DNA of 64,000 bases from Microbispora hainanensis (GTDB lineage: Bacteria; Actinomycetota; Actinomycetes; Streptosporangiales; Streptosporangiaceae), in the NCBI RefSeq assembly GCF_036186745.1, contig NZ_CP108086.1, forward strand, positions 6,448,001 through 6,512,000, read 5' to 3'. Position 1 is the stretch's first letter. Each line of letters opens with the position of its first letter. This document shows positions 8,248-15,596 of this stretch, one piece after another. Under the pieces are notes generated by a model that was given only the letters and a program-made list of their open reading frames with translations, did not search any database and was not told the origin of the DNA. The translations under genes and the position numbers were made by a program.

Positions 8248-8262
8248 TTGCCATAACGGCAA
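8248..8262. promoter_or_regulatory. Candidate operator of the XRE-cupin regulator
   Basis: TTGCCATAACGGCAA is a 15-bp interrupted palindrome (TTGCC-N5-GGCAA) overlapping the probable -10 box of the regulator gene. Its position is right for autorepression and it also lies 95 bp upstream of the antiporter operon. Confidence 0.5.
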
Positions 8263-8356
8263 CGACACATGCCAAGAGGACCCGAAATGAGACCTCCGTC
8301 CATTGTTGGTAGGTTCCTGGGTACCCATTGACTTATCTGAACGGAGGAGCAGCGCC

Positions 8357-8839
8357 GTGGATGTCGAGCAGACGGTGTTGCCGGGAATCGGGCTTCGGCA
8401 CGAGTTCACCACGCGCTCGGGACGGCGTATAGGTGTCGTCTCCCACCGCACAGGCCGGCGCGACCTGGTGATCTACGATCCCGATGATCCCGACAGGGCC
8501 TGCGAGACGGTGAAACTCAACGACGAGGAGGCGGACGCGCTCGTCGAGCTCCTCGGCGCCCCCCGCATCGTCCAGCGGCTCAACGCCCTGCACCGCGAGG
8601 TCGAGGGCCTGGTCAGCGTCCAGCTCCCGATCGCGCCGGGCTCCCCGTACGCCGGCCGGCCCATGGGCGAGGCCCAGGTGCGCACCCGCACCGGAGCCTC
8701 CATCGTGGCCGTCGTCCGCGCCGGGCACGTGTTCGCCAGCCCCGCCCCCGACTTCGTCCTCTCCGGGGACGACATCGTGGTCGTGGTGGGCAGCGAGGAC
8801 AGCACCGCCGCCGTCGCCGACATCTTCGCCAGCGGCTGA
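8357..8839 (+). CDS. TrkA-C (KhtT-like) regulatory subunit of K+/H+ antiporter
   Basis: 160 residues. GTG 8357 follows GGAGGAGC. The N-terminal ~70 residues form the family-specific part (LPGIGLRHEFTTRSGRRIGV). The C-terminal ~80 residues are an RCK/TrkA-C fold (SPYAGRPMGEAQVRTRTGAS, then FVLSGDDIVVVVGSED). This is the architecture of KhtT, the cytoplasmic subunit that gates the KhtU antiporter. The antiporter follows 8 bp downstream, so the two form one operon. TrkA-C domains commonly bind nucleotides such as c-di-AMP; that is family knowledge, not shown here. Confidence 0.85.
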   Translation: MDVEQTVLPGIGLRHEFTTRSGRRIGVVSHRTGRRDLVIYDPDDPDRACETVKLNDEEADALVELLGAPRIVQRLNALHREVEGLVSVQLPIAPGSPYAGRPMGEAQVRTRTGASIVAVVRAGHVFASPAPDFVLSGDDIVVVVGSEDSTAAVADIFASG

Positions 8840-8847
8840 GGCAACGC

Positions 8848-10008
8848 GTGCACAATACGGCGATACTGTTTCTGGAATTCGGCGCCGTCGTCCTCGGACT
8901 CGGCATCCTCGGAGCGCTGGCGCTGCGCGTCGGCATCTCCCCCATCCCGCTCTACCTCATCGCGGGCCTGGCCTTCGGCACCGGTGGCATCCTCCCGCTG
9001 GCCACCAGCGAGGAGTTCATCGCCACCGGGGCGGAATTAGGCGTCATCCTGCTGCTGCTCACCCTCGGCCTGGAATACAACGCCGACGAGCTCATGACCA
9101 GCCTCAAGGGCAACGCCCGCGCCGGTCTGGTCGACCTCGTGCTCAACGCGGCGCCGGGCGCCGCCTGCGCGCTGATCCTCGGCTGGGGACCGGTCGCCGC
9201 CGTGGCCATGGCGGGCGTCACCTACGCCACCTCCTCGGGCATCACCGCCAAGGTTCTGTCCGATCTGGGCTGGATCGGTAACCGCGAGACCCCGGTGGTG
9301 CTGTCACTGCTGGTCTTCGAAGACCTCACGATGGCGATCTACCTGCCTGTCCTGACCGCCATGCTGGCGGGGCTGAGCCTGTTCGCCGGCGCGGTCACCG
9401 TGGCCATCGCGCTCGCCGCGGTGAGCGTGGTCCTGCTGGTCGCGCTGCGCTTCGGCCGCTACATCGAGGCGTTCGTCGCCAGCCCCAACTCCGAGGTCCT
9501 CGTGCTCAAGGTGGTCGGGCTGGCGCTGCTGGTCGCCGGGCTGGCCCAGCAGCTGCAGGTGTCGGCCGCGGTCGGGGCGTTCCTCGTCGGCATCGCGCTG
9601 TCGGGCGAGCTGGCCGAGGACGCCCAGGCGCTGCTCGCGCCGCTGCGCGATCTGTTCGCCGCGGTCTTCTTCGTGTTCTTCGGCCTGCAGACCGACCCCA
9701 CCAAGATCCTGCCCGCCGCCGCCCTGGCCGCGGGCCTGGCCCTGGTGACGATGATCACGAAGCTGATGACCGGCATCTACGCGGCCCGCCGCGCCGGCAT
9801 CGCCCGCGCCGGCCGGGTCCGCGCGGGCATCGCGCTCATCCCCCGCGGTGAGTTCAACATCGTCATCGCCGGTCTGGCGGTCGCCGCCGGAGCCCATCCC
9901 GACCTGGGCGCTCTGGCGGCGGCGTACGTCCTGATCCTGGCGGCCTTCGGTCCCCTGGCGGCCCGGCTCGTGCAGCCGCTCCTCGTGCGCGTGGCGAGCC
10001 GCGCCTGA
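8848..10008 (+). CDS. CPA2-family cation:proton antiporter (KhtU-like)
   Basis: 386 residues with ~12 hydrophobic segments of the Na+/H+ exchanger (KefB/KhtU) fold. Features include GVTYATSSGITAKVLSDLGW, in which the TSSG loop is typical of CPA2 antiporters, and the discontinuous helix region SAAVGAFLVGIALSG. The protein ends after the transmembrane domain with no C-terminal TrkA-N. This fits KhtTU, where the regulatory part is the separate upstream gene. GTG 8848 starts 8 bp after the KhtT-like stop. Predicted role: K+ efflux and pH homeostasis at the cell membrane. Confidence 0.87.
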   Translation: MHNTAILFLEFGAVVLGLGILGALALRVGISPIPLYLIAGLAFGTGGILPLATSEEFIATGAELGVILLLLTLGLEYNADELMTSLKGNARAGLVDLVLNAAPGAACALILGWGPVAAVAMAGVTYATSSGITAKVLSDLGWIGNRETPVVLSLLVFEDLTMAIYLPVLTAMLAGLSLFAGAVTVAIALAAVSVVLLVALRFGRYIEAFVASPNSEVLVLKVVGLALLVAGLAQQLQVSAAVGAFLVGIALSGELAEDAQALLAPLRDLFAAVFFVFFGLQTDPTKILPAAALAAGLALVTMITKLMTGIYAARRAGIARAGRVRAGIALIPRGEFNIVIAGLAVAAGAHPDLGALAAAYVLILAAFGPLAARLVQPLLVRVASRA

Positions 10009-10030
10009 CACCACCCCCACACTCCCCCCA

Positions 10031-10065
10031 CCGGCCTGCCCCCGCACCATGCGGCGGCAGGCCGG
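10031..10065. terminator. Bidirectional hairpin between convergent genes
   Basis: Arms CCGGCCTGCC (10031-10040) and GGCAGGCCGG (10056-10065) with an inner CCGC/GCGG stem. It sits between the antiporter stop (10008, plus) and the CtaG-like stop (10090, minus). On the plus strand CGCGTTTCC follows, a weak T tract. Confidence 0.5.
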
Positions 10066-10089
10066 CGCGTTTCCGGCCCCGTACGGGTC

Positions 10090-10899
10090 TCAGGCCCGCA
10101 CGGCGCGGCGGGCGACGGACCTGGAGCGGCGTTCCGGCCGCCAGGTCGACACGAGGGCGGCCGCGAGGAGAAGCTCGGCGATGTCCCCGCCGTAGTACAT
10201 GATCTCCGCGCCGCCCCGGACCTCGGCGACGGGCGCGTGCACGTCCACCCAGAAGCCTCCGTACATCAGCTGCGCGACGACCGCGTGCACGGCGATGGCA
10301 CAGCCCAGACAGACCAGACGGGCCCGTACGCCCGGCCGGGCCGGCGCGGGGTCGGGACCTGCGATGACGTGCGCGAACAGGCAGCCCGACAGCAGGAAGT
10401 GCGCGTGCAGCAGCCAGTGCCCCGCGGGCCGGGCCGTCACGGCGTTGTAGAGCGGGGTGAAATACAGCACCACGAGGCTGCCGGTGGACAGCAGCAGTGC
10501 GGTCACCGGATGGGTCGGCAACCGGCCGGCACCGCTGTGCACGACGGCGGACAGCCGCCGCGCGCCCGCGACGGGCATGGCCCGCAGCAGCAGGGTGACC
10601 GGCGCGCCCAGCACCAGGGCGAGCGGGGCGTACATGCCGAGGAGCAGATGCTGCACCATGTGGCCGCGGAAGTCGGCATGCGCGAACGACGCGACGGGCG
10701 GCAGCAGCGCCGCCGCCGACAGCGCGAGCCCGGTGGCGAAGCAGGCCGTACGCCGCCGGCTCCAGCCCGCGACCGGGTTGCGGCGGCGCGCCCGCCGCGC
10801 CAGGCGCAGGTAGACGACCAGGGCGAGAAACAGGGCGAGGAGCAGGGCGAGGAGCAGGGCGAGAAGCGCGGCGTGGTCCGCCGCGTCATGGTGGTTCAT
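10090..10899 (-). CDS. CtaG-type cytochrome c oxidase assembly membrane protein
   Basis: 269 residues, about 7 transmembrane segments. It contains family hallmarks such as SFAHADFRGHMVQHLLLGM, ARPAGHWLLHAHFLLSGCLF and the conserved histidines of the caa3_CtaG family, linked to copper delivery or assembly of heme-copper oxidases. ATG 10899 overlaps the DUF2243 stop as ATGA, so translation is coupled. The first membrane helix is a leucine/alanine repeat (LALLLALLLALF) encoded by a 12-bp tandem repeat. Usual genomic partner of DUF2243 in actinobacteria. Confidence 0.85.
   Translation of the reverse strand: MNHHDAADHAALLALLLALLLALFLALVVYLRLARRARRRNPVAGWSRRRTACFATGLALSAAALLPPVASFAHADFRGHMVQHLLLGMYAPLALVLGAPVTLLLRAMPVAGARRLSAVVHSGAGRLPTHPVTALLLSTGSLVVLYFTPLYNAVTARPAGHWLLHAHFLLSGCLFAHVIAGPDPAPARPGVRARLVCLGCAIAVHAVVAQLMYGGFWVDVHAPVAEVRGGAEIMYYGGDIAELLLAAALVSTWRPERRSRSVARRAVRA
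10821..10868. repeat. 12-bp tandem repeat in the CtaG-like gene
   Basis: Four copies of a GGGCGAGGAGCA-type unit (starts at 10821, 10833, 10845 and 10857). They read in frame on the minus strand as LLAL repeats inside the first membrane helix. Confidence 0.8.
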
Positions 10900-11450
10900 C
10901 GCGCGACGGCCCTGGCGGGAGGATCGGCCGGGTCGAAGGAGCGGCCGCTGCGCGCGAGCAGGTAGCCCCCGGCGAGCAGCAGCGCGCCCAGGACGAGGAA
11001 CCCGATGTCCCACCAGAGCTGGTGGGGCCCGCCCCGGACATGATGGATGCCAAGGATGTGGTGGTCCAGGACGCCTTCGACCAGGTTGAAGATCCCCCAC
11101 CCGGCCAGGATCCACCCCCACAGCACCCGCGAGGTCCACACCCGGCGCCGGTGACGGGTGACCCTGGAGTAGAGGATGGCGAGGCCGGCGAGCACCGCCA
11201 GCCAGCACACGGTGTGGAAGACGCCGTCCCACACGGTGTTCATCTCCAGGCCGGAGACGGTGCGCGGGTTGTAGAACCTCACCCCGATGTTGTCGCTGTC
11301 GGTGCTGCTCAGCATGTGATGCCACTGCAGGAGCTGGTGCAGCAGGATGCCGTCGGCGAACCCGCCGAGCCCCACCCCGAGCACGATGCCCGGCAGCCGC
11401 AGCCCGACCGGCGTCGCACCGGCCCGGGCCTCGCCCGCGGTGGTCGCCAT
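10896..11450 (-). CDS. DUF2243 membrane protein
   Basis: 184 residues, four predicted membrane helices. It carries family residues GGFADGILLHQLLQWHHMLSS and HILGIHHVRGG, whose several histidines could bind metal. ATG 11450 has GGAGG 7 bases upstream. The stop overlaps the CtaG-like start (ATGA). DUF2243 genes are repeatedly found beside CtaG-like genes, which hints at a shared role in copper or oxidase biogenesis; the biochemical function is unknown. Confidence 0.85.
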   Translation of the reverse strand: MATTAGEARAGATPVGLRLPGIVLGVGLGGFADGILLHQLLQWHHMLSSTDSDNIGVRFYNPRTVSGLEMNTVWDGVFHTVCWLAVLAGLAILYSRVTRHRRRVWTSRVLWGWILAGWGIFNLVEGVLDHHILGIHHVRGGPHQLWWDIGFLVLGALLLAGGYLLARSGRSFDPADPPARAVAR

Positions 11451-11605
11451 CACCGTGCCTCCGTCCCCCACGCCACTGCGCTGGTTCTCCTGCGCCGGTT
11501 CTCCTGTGCGGATCTCCGCGAGGGCAGGTTCCCCGGACGCGAGGGTGTAGTCACGCAGGCACGCGCGGGCCGGCCGCCGGGCCTACCGACTCTTTGACCA
11601 GCGCC

Positions 11606-12373
11606 TCACCCGGCGGTGCGGGCGGCGACGAACGCCTCGATGCCGTCGAGCACGCGCTGCAGGCCGAACTCGAATGCCTGGTCGGGATCGTAGGCCGCGT
11701 TGTACGCCTCGCCCGCTGCCGCGCCGACCCGGGCGGCCACCGGGTAACGCCGGGGGTCGAACACCCTGGCCAGATAGGGCGCGTGCGCGTGCCACCACTG
11801 CTCGTCGGTGACGCCGGTCTCGCCCGGCGCCTGCGCCGCCTCCACCGCGCCCCGCGCCGCTCCGCTCACATAGCCGTTCAGCAGCGTGACGACCGAGTCC
11901 ATCTCGAGGTCGTCCAGGCCGATGCCGTCGACGGCCCGCAGCTCGTAGTCGTACTTCGCGATGAGGTTGGGGCCCAACGGCGGCCGGGTGAGCGACGACA
12001 CCTGCAGCATCCACGGGTGCCGCCGATAAAGCGCCAGGTTCTCCCGCGCGATCAGCTCCAGCCTGCCCCGCCAGCCGCCCGGCACCTCCTCGGGCGCGGG
12101 CAGCTCGCCGTACGCGGTGTCGAGCATGACGTCGATCAGCTCCGCCTTGCCGGGGACGTAGGTGTACAGGGACATCGTCCCCACCCCGAGCTGCTCGGCG
12201 ACCTTGCGCATGGACAGCGCGGCCAGGCCCTCGGCGTCGGCGACCTCGATCGCCGCGCGCACGATCCGGTCGACCCCGATCTCCGGCTTGCCCTTGCGCC
12301 CGGTCCGCTCCCCGGTGCGCCACAGCAGGGCCAGACTCCGCGCCGGGTCTCCCTGCGAGCTGTACTCCGTCAT
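11606..12373 (-). CDS. TetR-family regulator (TetR_C class) of the adjacent ABC exporter
   Basis: 255 residues. The helix-turn-helix is at ~35-80 (GLAALSMRKVAEQLGVGTMS, then LYTYVPGKAELID) and the C-terminal drug-sensing type domain runs to residue 250. This arrangement is like TetR(B/D), with a ~30-residue N-terminal extension. It is divergent from the DrrA-like ATPase gene with 75 bp between starts. That gap contains nested GTACGG/CCGTAC repeats. A TAGAAT box 9 bases upstream of ATG suggests a short-leader or leaderless message. Likely repressor of the exporter. Confidence 0.85.
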   Translation of the reverse strand: MTEYSSQGDPARSLALLWRTGERTGRKGKPEIGVDRIVRAAIEVADAEGLAALSMRKVAEQLGVGTMSLYTYVPGKAELIDVMLDTAYGELPAPEEVPGGWRGRLELIARENLALYRRHPWMLQVSSLTRPPLGPNLIAKYDYELRAVDGIGLDDLEMDSVVTLLNGYVSGAARGAVEAAQAPGETGVTDEQWWHAHAPYLARVFDPRRYPVAARVGAAAGEAYNAAYDPDQAFEFGLQRVLDGIEAFVAARTAG

Positions 12374-12401
12374 CGCCCGCGAATTCTATGCGCAGCGCGA
12401 C

Positions 12402-12431
12402 TCCGTATGCTGTACGGTACGCCGTACGGAA
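12402..12431. promoter_or_regulatory. Nested inverted repeats between TetR and DrrA-like genes
   Basis: GTACGG-TACG-CCGTAC (12412-12427) sits inside an outer TCCGTA (12402-12407)/TACGGA pair. It overlaps a TATGCT -10-like box at 12406-12411 and is placed to control both divergent genes. Probable TetR operator. Confidence 0.55.
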
Positions 12432-12448
12432 TATTGGGAGGAAGCGCG

Positions 12449-13459
12449 ATGACGCACGCGATCGCGGCCGACGGGCTGCGCAAGCGATACGGGAACACCC
12501 CCGCCCTCGACGGCCTCGACCTGACGGTCGGCGCGGGCACGGTGCACGGCCTGCTCGGGCCGAACGGCGCAGGCAAGACCACCGCCGTCCGCATACTCAC
12601 CACGCTGCTGCGCCCGGACGGCGGCACGGCCCGCGTCGCCGGCTTCGACGTCGTACGGCAGCCCGCCGACGTGCGCCGCAGCATCGGCCTCGTCGGCCAG
12701 CACGCCGCGCTCGACGAGGTCCTCAGCGGCAGGCAGAACCTCGTCATGTTCGGCCGCCTTCACCACCTGCGCCCGACCGCGGCCCGCGTCCGGGCCGACG
12801 AACTGCTCGACCGGTTCGGCCTCGCCGACACCGGGACCAAACCGGTCGGGAACTACTCCGGCGGCATGCGCCGCCGCCTCGACCTGGCGGTCGGCATGAT
12901 CTGCTCCCCTCCGGTGCTGTTCCTCGACGAGCCCACCACCGGCCTGGACCCGCGCGGCCGCACCGAGGTATGGGAGGCCGTCCGCGCCCTCGTCGCCGAG
13001 GGCACCACCGTGCTTCTCACCACCCAATACCTGGAGGAGGCCGACCAGCTGGCCTCCCGCGTCTCGGTCGTCGACGCCGGCCGCGTCGTCGCCGAGGGCT
13101 CTCCCGACGAGCTGAAGTCCGCGCTCGGCGGCGACCGCCTCGACGTCGTCGTGCGCCACACCGCCGACCTGCCCGCCGCCGCCGCGATCGTCGGCCGAGC
13201 GGAGGGCGTCTCGGGTGCGGTCTCGGGTGCGGTCTCGGGTGCGGTCTCGGATGGTGTGTCCGTCGACGTGGACGCCGACACCCGCCGGGTCAGCGCACCC
13301 GTACGCGACCGGTCCGCCGCGCTCCCCGAGGTCCTGCGCGCCCTCGACGCCGCGGGCGTCGCCGTCGCCGACATCGCCGTACGCCGGCCCTCCCTGGACG
13401 AGGTCTTCCTCCACCTGACCGGCACCAGGAAGGACGCGAGGAAGGAATCCGCCGCATGA
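12449..13459 (+). CDS. ABC exporter ATP-binding protein (DrrA-type)
   Basis: 336 residues. Walker A is GPNGAGKT (~40-47), signature YSGGMRRRLDLA (~138-149), Walker B VLFLDEPTTGLD. The DrrA-type C-terminal domain ends RRPSLDEVFLHLTG. ATG 12449 follows GGGAGGAAG. A four-residue repeat (SGAV x3) is inserted in the C-terminal domain by a 12-bp DNA repeat. The ATGA overlap with the permease couples the pair. Family members energise export of anthracyclines and other hydrophobic drugs; the substrate here is unknown. Confidence 0.9.
   Translation: MTHAIAADGLRKRYGNTPALDGLDLTVGAGTVHGLLGPNGAGKTTAVRILTTLLRPDGGTARVAGFDVVRQPADVRRSIGLVGQHAALDEVLSGRQNLVMFGRLHHLRPTAARVRADELLDRFGLADTGTKPVGNYSGGMRRRLDLAVGMICSPPVLFLDEPTTGLDPRGRTEVWEAVRALVAEGTTVLLTTQYLEEADQLASRVSVVDAGRVVAEGSPDELKSALGGDRLDVVVRHTADLPAAAAIVGRAEGVSGAVSGAVSGAVSDGVSVDVDADTRRVSAPVRDRSAALPEVLRALDAAGVAVADIAVRRPSLDEVFLHLTGTRKDARKESAA
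13209..13249 (+). repeat. 12-bp tandem repeat in the DrrA-type gene
   Basis: Three perfect and one partial copies of TCGGGTGCGGTC, in frame, encoding SGAV repeats in the C-terminal domain. Confidence 0.8.
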
Positions 13460-14289
13460 GCACGACCGTCACCGCACCCGAGATCCCCCGCACCCCGGCC
13501 GCGCGACTGCGCTGGACTCTGGCCGACGGCTGGACCGTCACCCTGCGCGATCTCGGCCACTGGGCCCGCAAACCCGGCCAGGTCGTGGCCGGCCTGCTGT
13601 TCCCCGTCATGATCGTGCTGATGTTCGGCTACCTGTTCGGCGGCGGCATGGCCGTACCGGGCGGCGGCGACTACCGCGAATACCTCATGCCCGGCATGTA
13701 CGCCATGACAATGCTCTTCGGCATCGAGGCCACCTTCACCGCCGTCGCCCGCGACGCCGCCCAGGGCGTCACCGACCGCTTCCGCTCCCTGCCCATCGGC
13801 TCGTCCGCCGTCGTCCTCGGCCGCAGCGCCGCGGACATGCTCAACACCGTCCTCGGCCTCGCCGTCATGATCGCCTGCGGCCTGGCCGTCGGCTGGCGCT
13901 GGCACGAAGGGCCCGCCCGCGCCGCCCTCGCCATCGGGCTGCTGTTGCTGCTGCGCTTCGCGTTCCTGTGGGTCGGCATCTACCTCGGGCTGACCCTCGG
14001 CGGCCCGGAAGCCGTCATGGCCGTCCAGGTCCTCGTCTGGCCCGTCGGCTTCGTGTCCAGCGCCTTCGCCTGGACCGGCACGATGCCCGGCTGGCTCGCC
14101 GCCGTCGCCGAATGGAACCCCCTGTCGGCCACCATGGCCGCCACCCGTGGCCTGTTCGGCAACCCCGGAGCGGGCGGCACCACCTGGATCTCCGAGCACG
14201 CCGGGGTCATGGCGCTGGTCTGGCCGCTGCTGCTCATCTCGGTCTTCCTCCCGCTGTCGGTCCGCCGCTACCGCCGCCTCGACCACTGA
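13456..14289 (+). CDS. ABC-2 type exporter permease (DrrB-type)
   Basis: 277 residues, six predicted membrane helices. ABC-2 features include REYLMPGMYAMTMLFGIEAT, RFRSLPIGSSAVVLGRSAAD and NPLSATMAATRGLFGNP. ATG 13456 overlaps the ATPase stop codon (ATGA). It would form the membrane half of the drug exporter with the preceding gene, under the divergent TetR. Confidence 0.9.
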   Translation: MSTTVTAPEIPRTPAARLRWTLADGWTVTLRDLGHWARKPGQVVAGLLFPVMIVLMFGYLFGGGMAVPGGGDYREYLMPGMYAMTMLFGIEATFTAVARDAAQGVTDRFRSLPIGSSAVVLGRSAADMLNTVLGLAVMIACGLAVGWRWHEGPARAALAIGLLLLLRFAFLWVGIYLGLTLGGPEAVMAVQVLVWPVGFVSSAFAWTGTMPGWLAAVAEWNPLSATMAATRGLFGNPGAGGTTWISEHAGVMALVWPLLLISVFLPLSVRRYRRLDH

Positions 14290-14325
14290 CGGCGCTGACG
14301 GCGCTGACGGCGCTGACGGCGCCGG
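14287..14325 (+). repeat. 9-bp tandem repeat after the permease gene
   Basis: Four copies of CTGACGGCG directly at the permease stop codon; non-coding, between convergent genes. Confidence 0.7.
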
Positions 14326-14334
14326 AGTGCGGGA

Positions 14335-14838
14335 CTATGAGGCCGGGGGGTGCGCGGCCCGCCGGGTGTGGTGGTCCCGCAGCCGGGTGAGCAGATGCAC
14401 GAACTGGTCGCGCTCGGCAGGGGTCAGCGGGGCGAGCAGCTCCTCGTGGAGGTCGTCCAGCACCTTGTCGAGGCGGCGCAGGCTCTGCCGCCCCTGCGCG
14501 GTGATGGTGATGACGTTGCGGCGGCGGTCGTCGGGATCCGGCATCCGTTCGACGAGACCGCGCTCGGCCAGTTCGTTGAGGACGCCCACCATGTCGCTGC
14601 GATAGATACCGGTGCGGCGGCTCAGCGTCGCCTGGCTGCCCGGGCCGAACTCCTCCAGCGAGGCGAGCACCGCGTAGTGCCACTTGCGGGCGTCGACCCG
14701 GGCCAGCCCCTCGCCCATCAGCCGGTCCGCCCGCGCCGCCACCATCGCGAGCAGGCGGCTGGCACGTCCGCGCAGCCGCTCCGGCGTCTTCGTCTCACCG
14801 TCGTGCGGCATGTCCGCGGCTTCGGCCCTGCTGGTCAT
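14335..14838 (-). CDS. MarR-family transcriptional regulator
   Basis: 167 residues. The winged helix-turn-helix is at ~55-125 (GSQATLSRRTGIYRSDMVGV, then LNELAERGLVER; wing DPDDRRRNVITIT). It is convergent with the exporter genes, so it is not obviously their regulator. A GTTAG-N5-CTAAC palindrome 23 bp upstream of the ATG is a likely autoregulatory site. Ligand and other targets unknown. Confidence 0.85.
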   Translation of the reverse strand: MTSRAEAADMPHDGETKTPERLRGRASRLLAMVAARADRLMGEGLARVDARKWHYAVLASLEEFGPGSQATLSRRTGIYRSDMVGVLNELAERGLVERMPDPDDRRRNVITITAQGRQSLRRLDKVLDDLHEELLAPLTPAERDQFVHLLTRLRDHHTRRAAHPPAS

Positions 14839-15167
14839 GCCGCGATCCTAGCGCCCTTGTGTTAGTCCGGCTAACGATACGGGCCGCCGCCCTCAGCCGC
14901 CGGGGCGGAGCGTGGCGGCGATGACGTCCGAACTGTCCGCATGCAGGGCCTGCGCCGCCGTCTGCCCGGTCGCCGCCAGATAGGTGTCGGCAGGCCGGTT
15001 GCCCACGGCATACCCGGCGCCTACGGCCGGGGCCGGCAGGATCCGCCGTATGGCCGAGCAGGTGTCAGGAACAGTGATCGACATGGCCGCGAGGCCAGAA
15101 CCTGACCCGACGTCGGAGTCAAACCCGCGCGCTGTCCACCGAAGCACGCTGCGCTAGCCTGATCGCC
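14839..15167. other. Intergenic region between MarR and glutaredoxin genes
   Basis: Contains the MarR operator and the -10 box TAGCCT (15155-15160) of the glutaredoxin gene. A minus-strand open frame of 84 codons (14893-15147) has no recognisable domain or ribosome-binding site and is not called as a gene. Confidence 0.5.
14861..14875. promoter_or_regulatory. Candidate MarR operator
   Basis: GTTAGTCCGGCTAAC, 5-bp arms with a 5-bp spacer, just upstream of the MarR start. The architecture fits MarR-family sites of the TTAG-N5-CTAA type. Confidence 0.5.
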
Positions 15168-15596
15168 ATGCTGCGCCGATGGACGCTCCCGATCCTCTTC
15201 CTGGCCCTCGGGCTCGCCGCCGCGGCACGGCAGATCGCCCGGGGAGCCCCGGTCGCCGCCGTCACACTGCTCCTGATCTTCCTGGTCGGCGCCGTCCTGC
15301 TGTCCCCGCTGATCTTCCCCAGGTCCGTCAGCGCCGCCGAGGCGCTGCGCCGCGCCGCGGCCGACGGCCGGCCCATCGTCTACTGGCGCCCCGGCTGCCG
15401 CTACTGCATGCGGCTGCGCACCCGGCTCGGCCGCCACGCCTACCAGATGCACTGGGTCGACATCTGGCGCGACCCGGACGGCGCCGCGGCGGTCCGGGCC
15501 GCCACCGGCGGCGACGAGACGGTGCCCACCGTGGTCGTGGCGGGCACGCCGCACGTCAACCCCGACCCTCGATGGGTGCGCGCGCAACTGCCTTGA
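15168..15596 (+). CDS. Membrane-anchored glutaredoxin-like protein
   Basis: 142 residues. Two N-terminal membrane segments (~5-20 and ~29-50) precede a thioredoxin-fold domain with redox motif C77-R-Y-C80 in WRPGCRYCMRLRTRL and the cis-proline TVPTVVV. Mycoredoxin-like proteins with similar WRPGC motifs reduce mycothiol mixed disulfides; this assignment is by motif only. TAGCCT lies 7 bases before the ATG with no ribosome-binding site, so a leaderless mRNA is likely. Its 3' end overlaps the convergent AfsR-type gene by 41 bp. Confidence 0.8.
   Translation: MLRRWTLPILFLALGLAAAARQIARGAPVAAVTLLLIFLVGAVLLSPLIFPRSVSAAEALRRAAADGRPIVYWRPGCRYCMRLRTRLGRHAYQMHWVDIWRDPDGAAAVRAATGGDETVPTVVVAGTPHVNPDPRWVRAQLP

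Noticed and set aside
12449-14289. MarR at 14335 as regulator of the DrrAB exporter
   Set aside because: It is convergent with the exporter and has its own operator; the divergent TetR with repeats in the shared promoter is the better candidate.
14893-15147. 84-codon minus-strand open frame
   Set aside because: No recognisable domain and no ribosome-binding site; likely a chance frame in GC-rich DNA.
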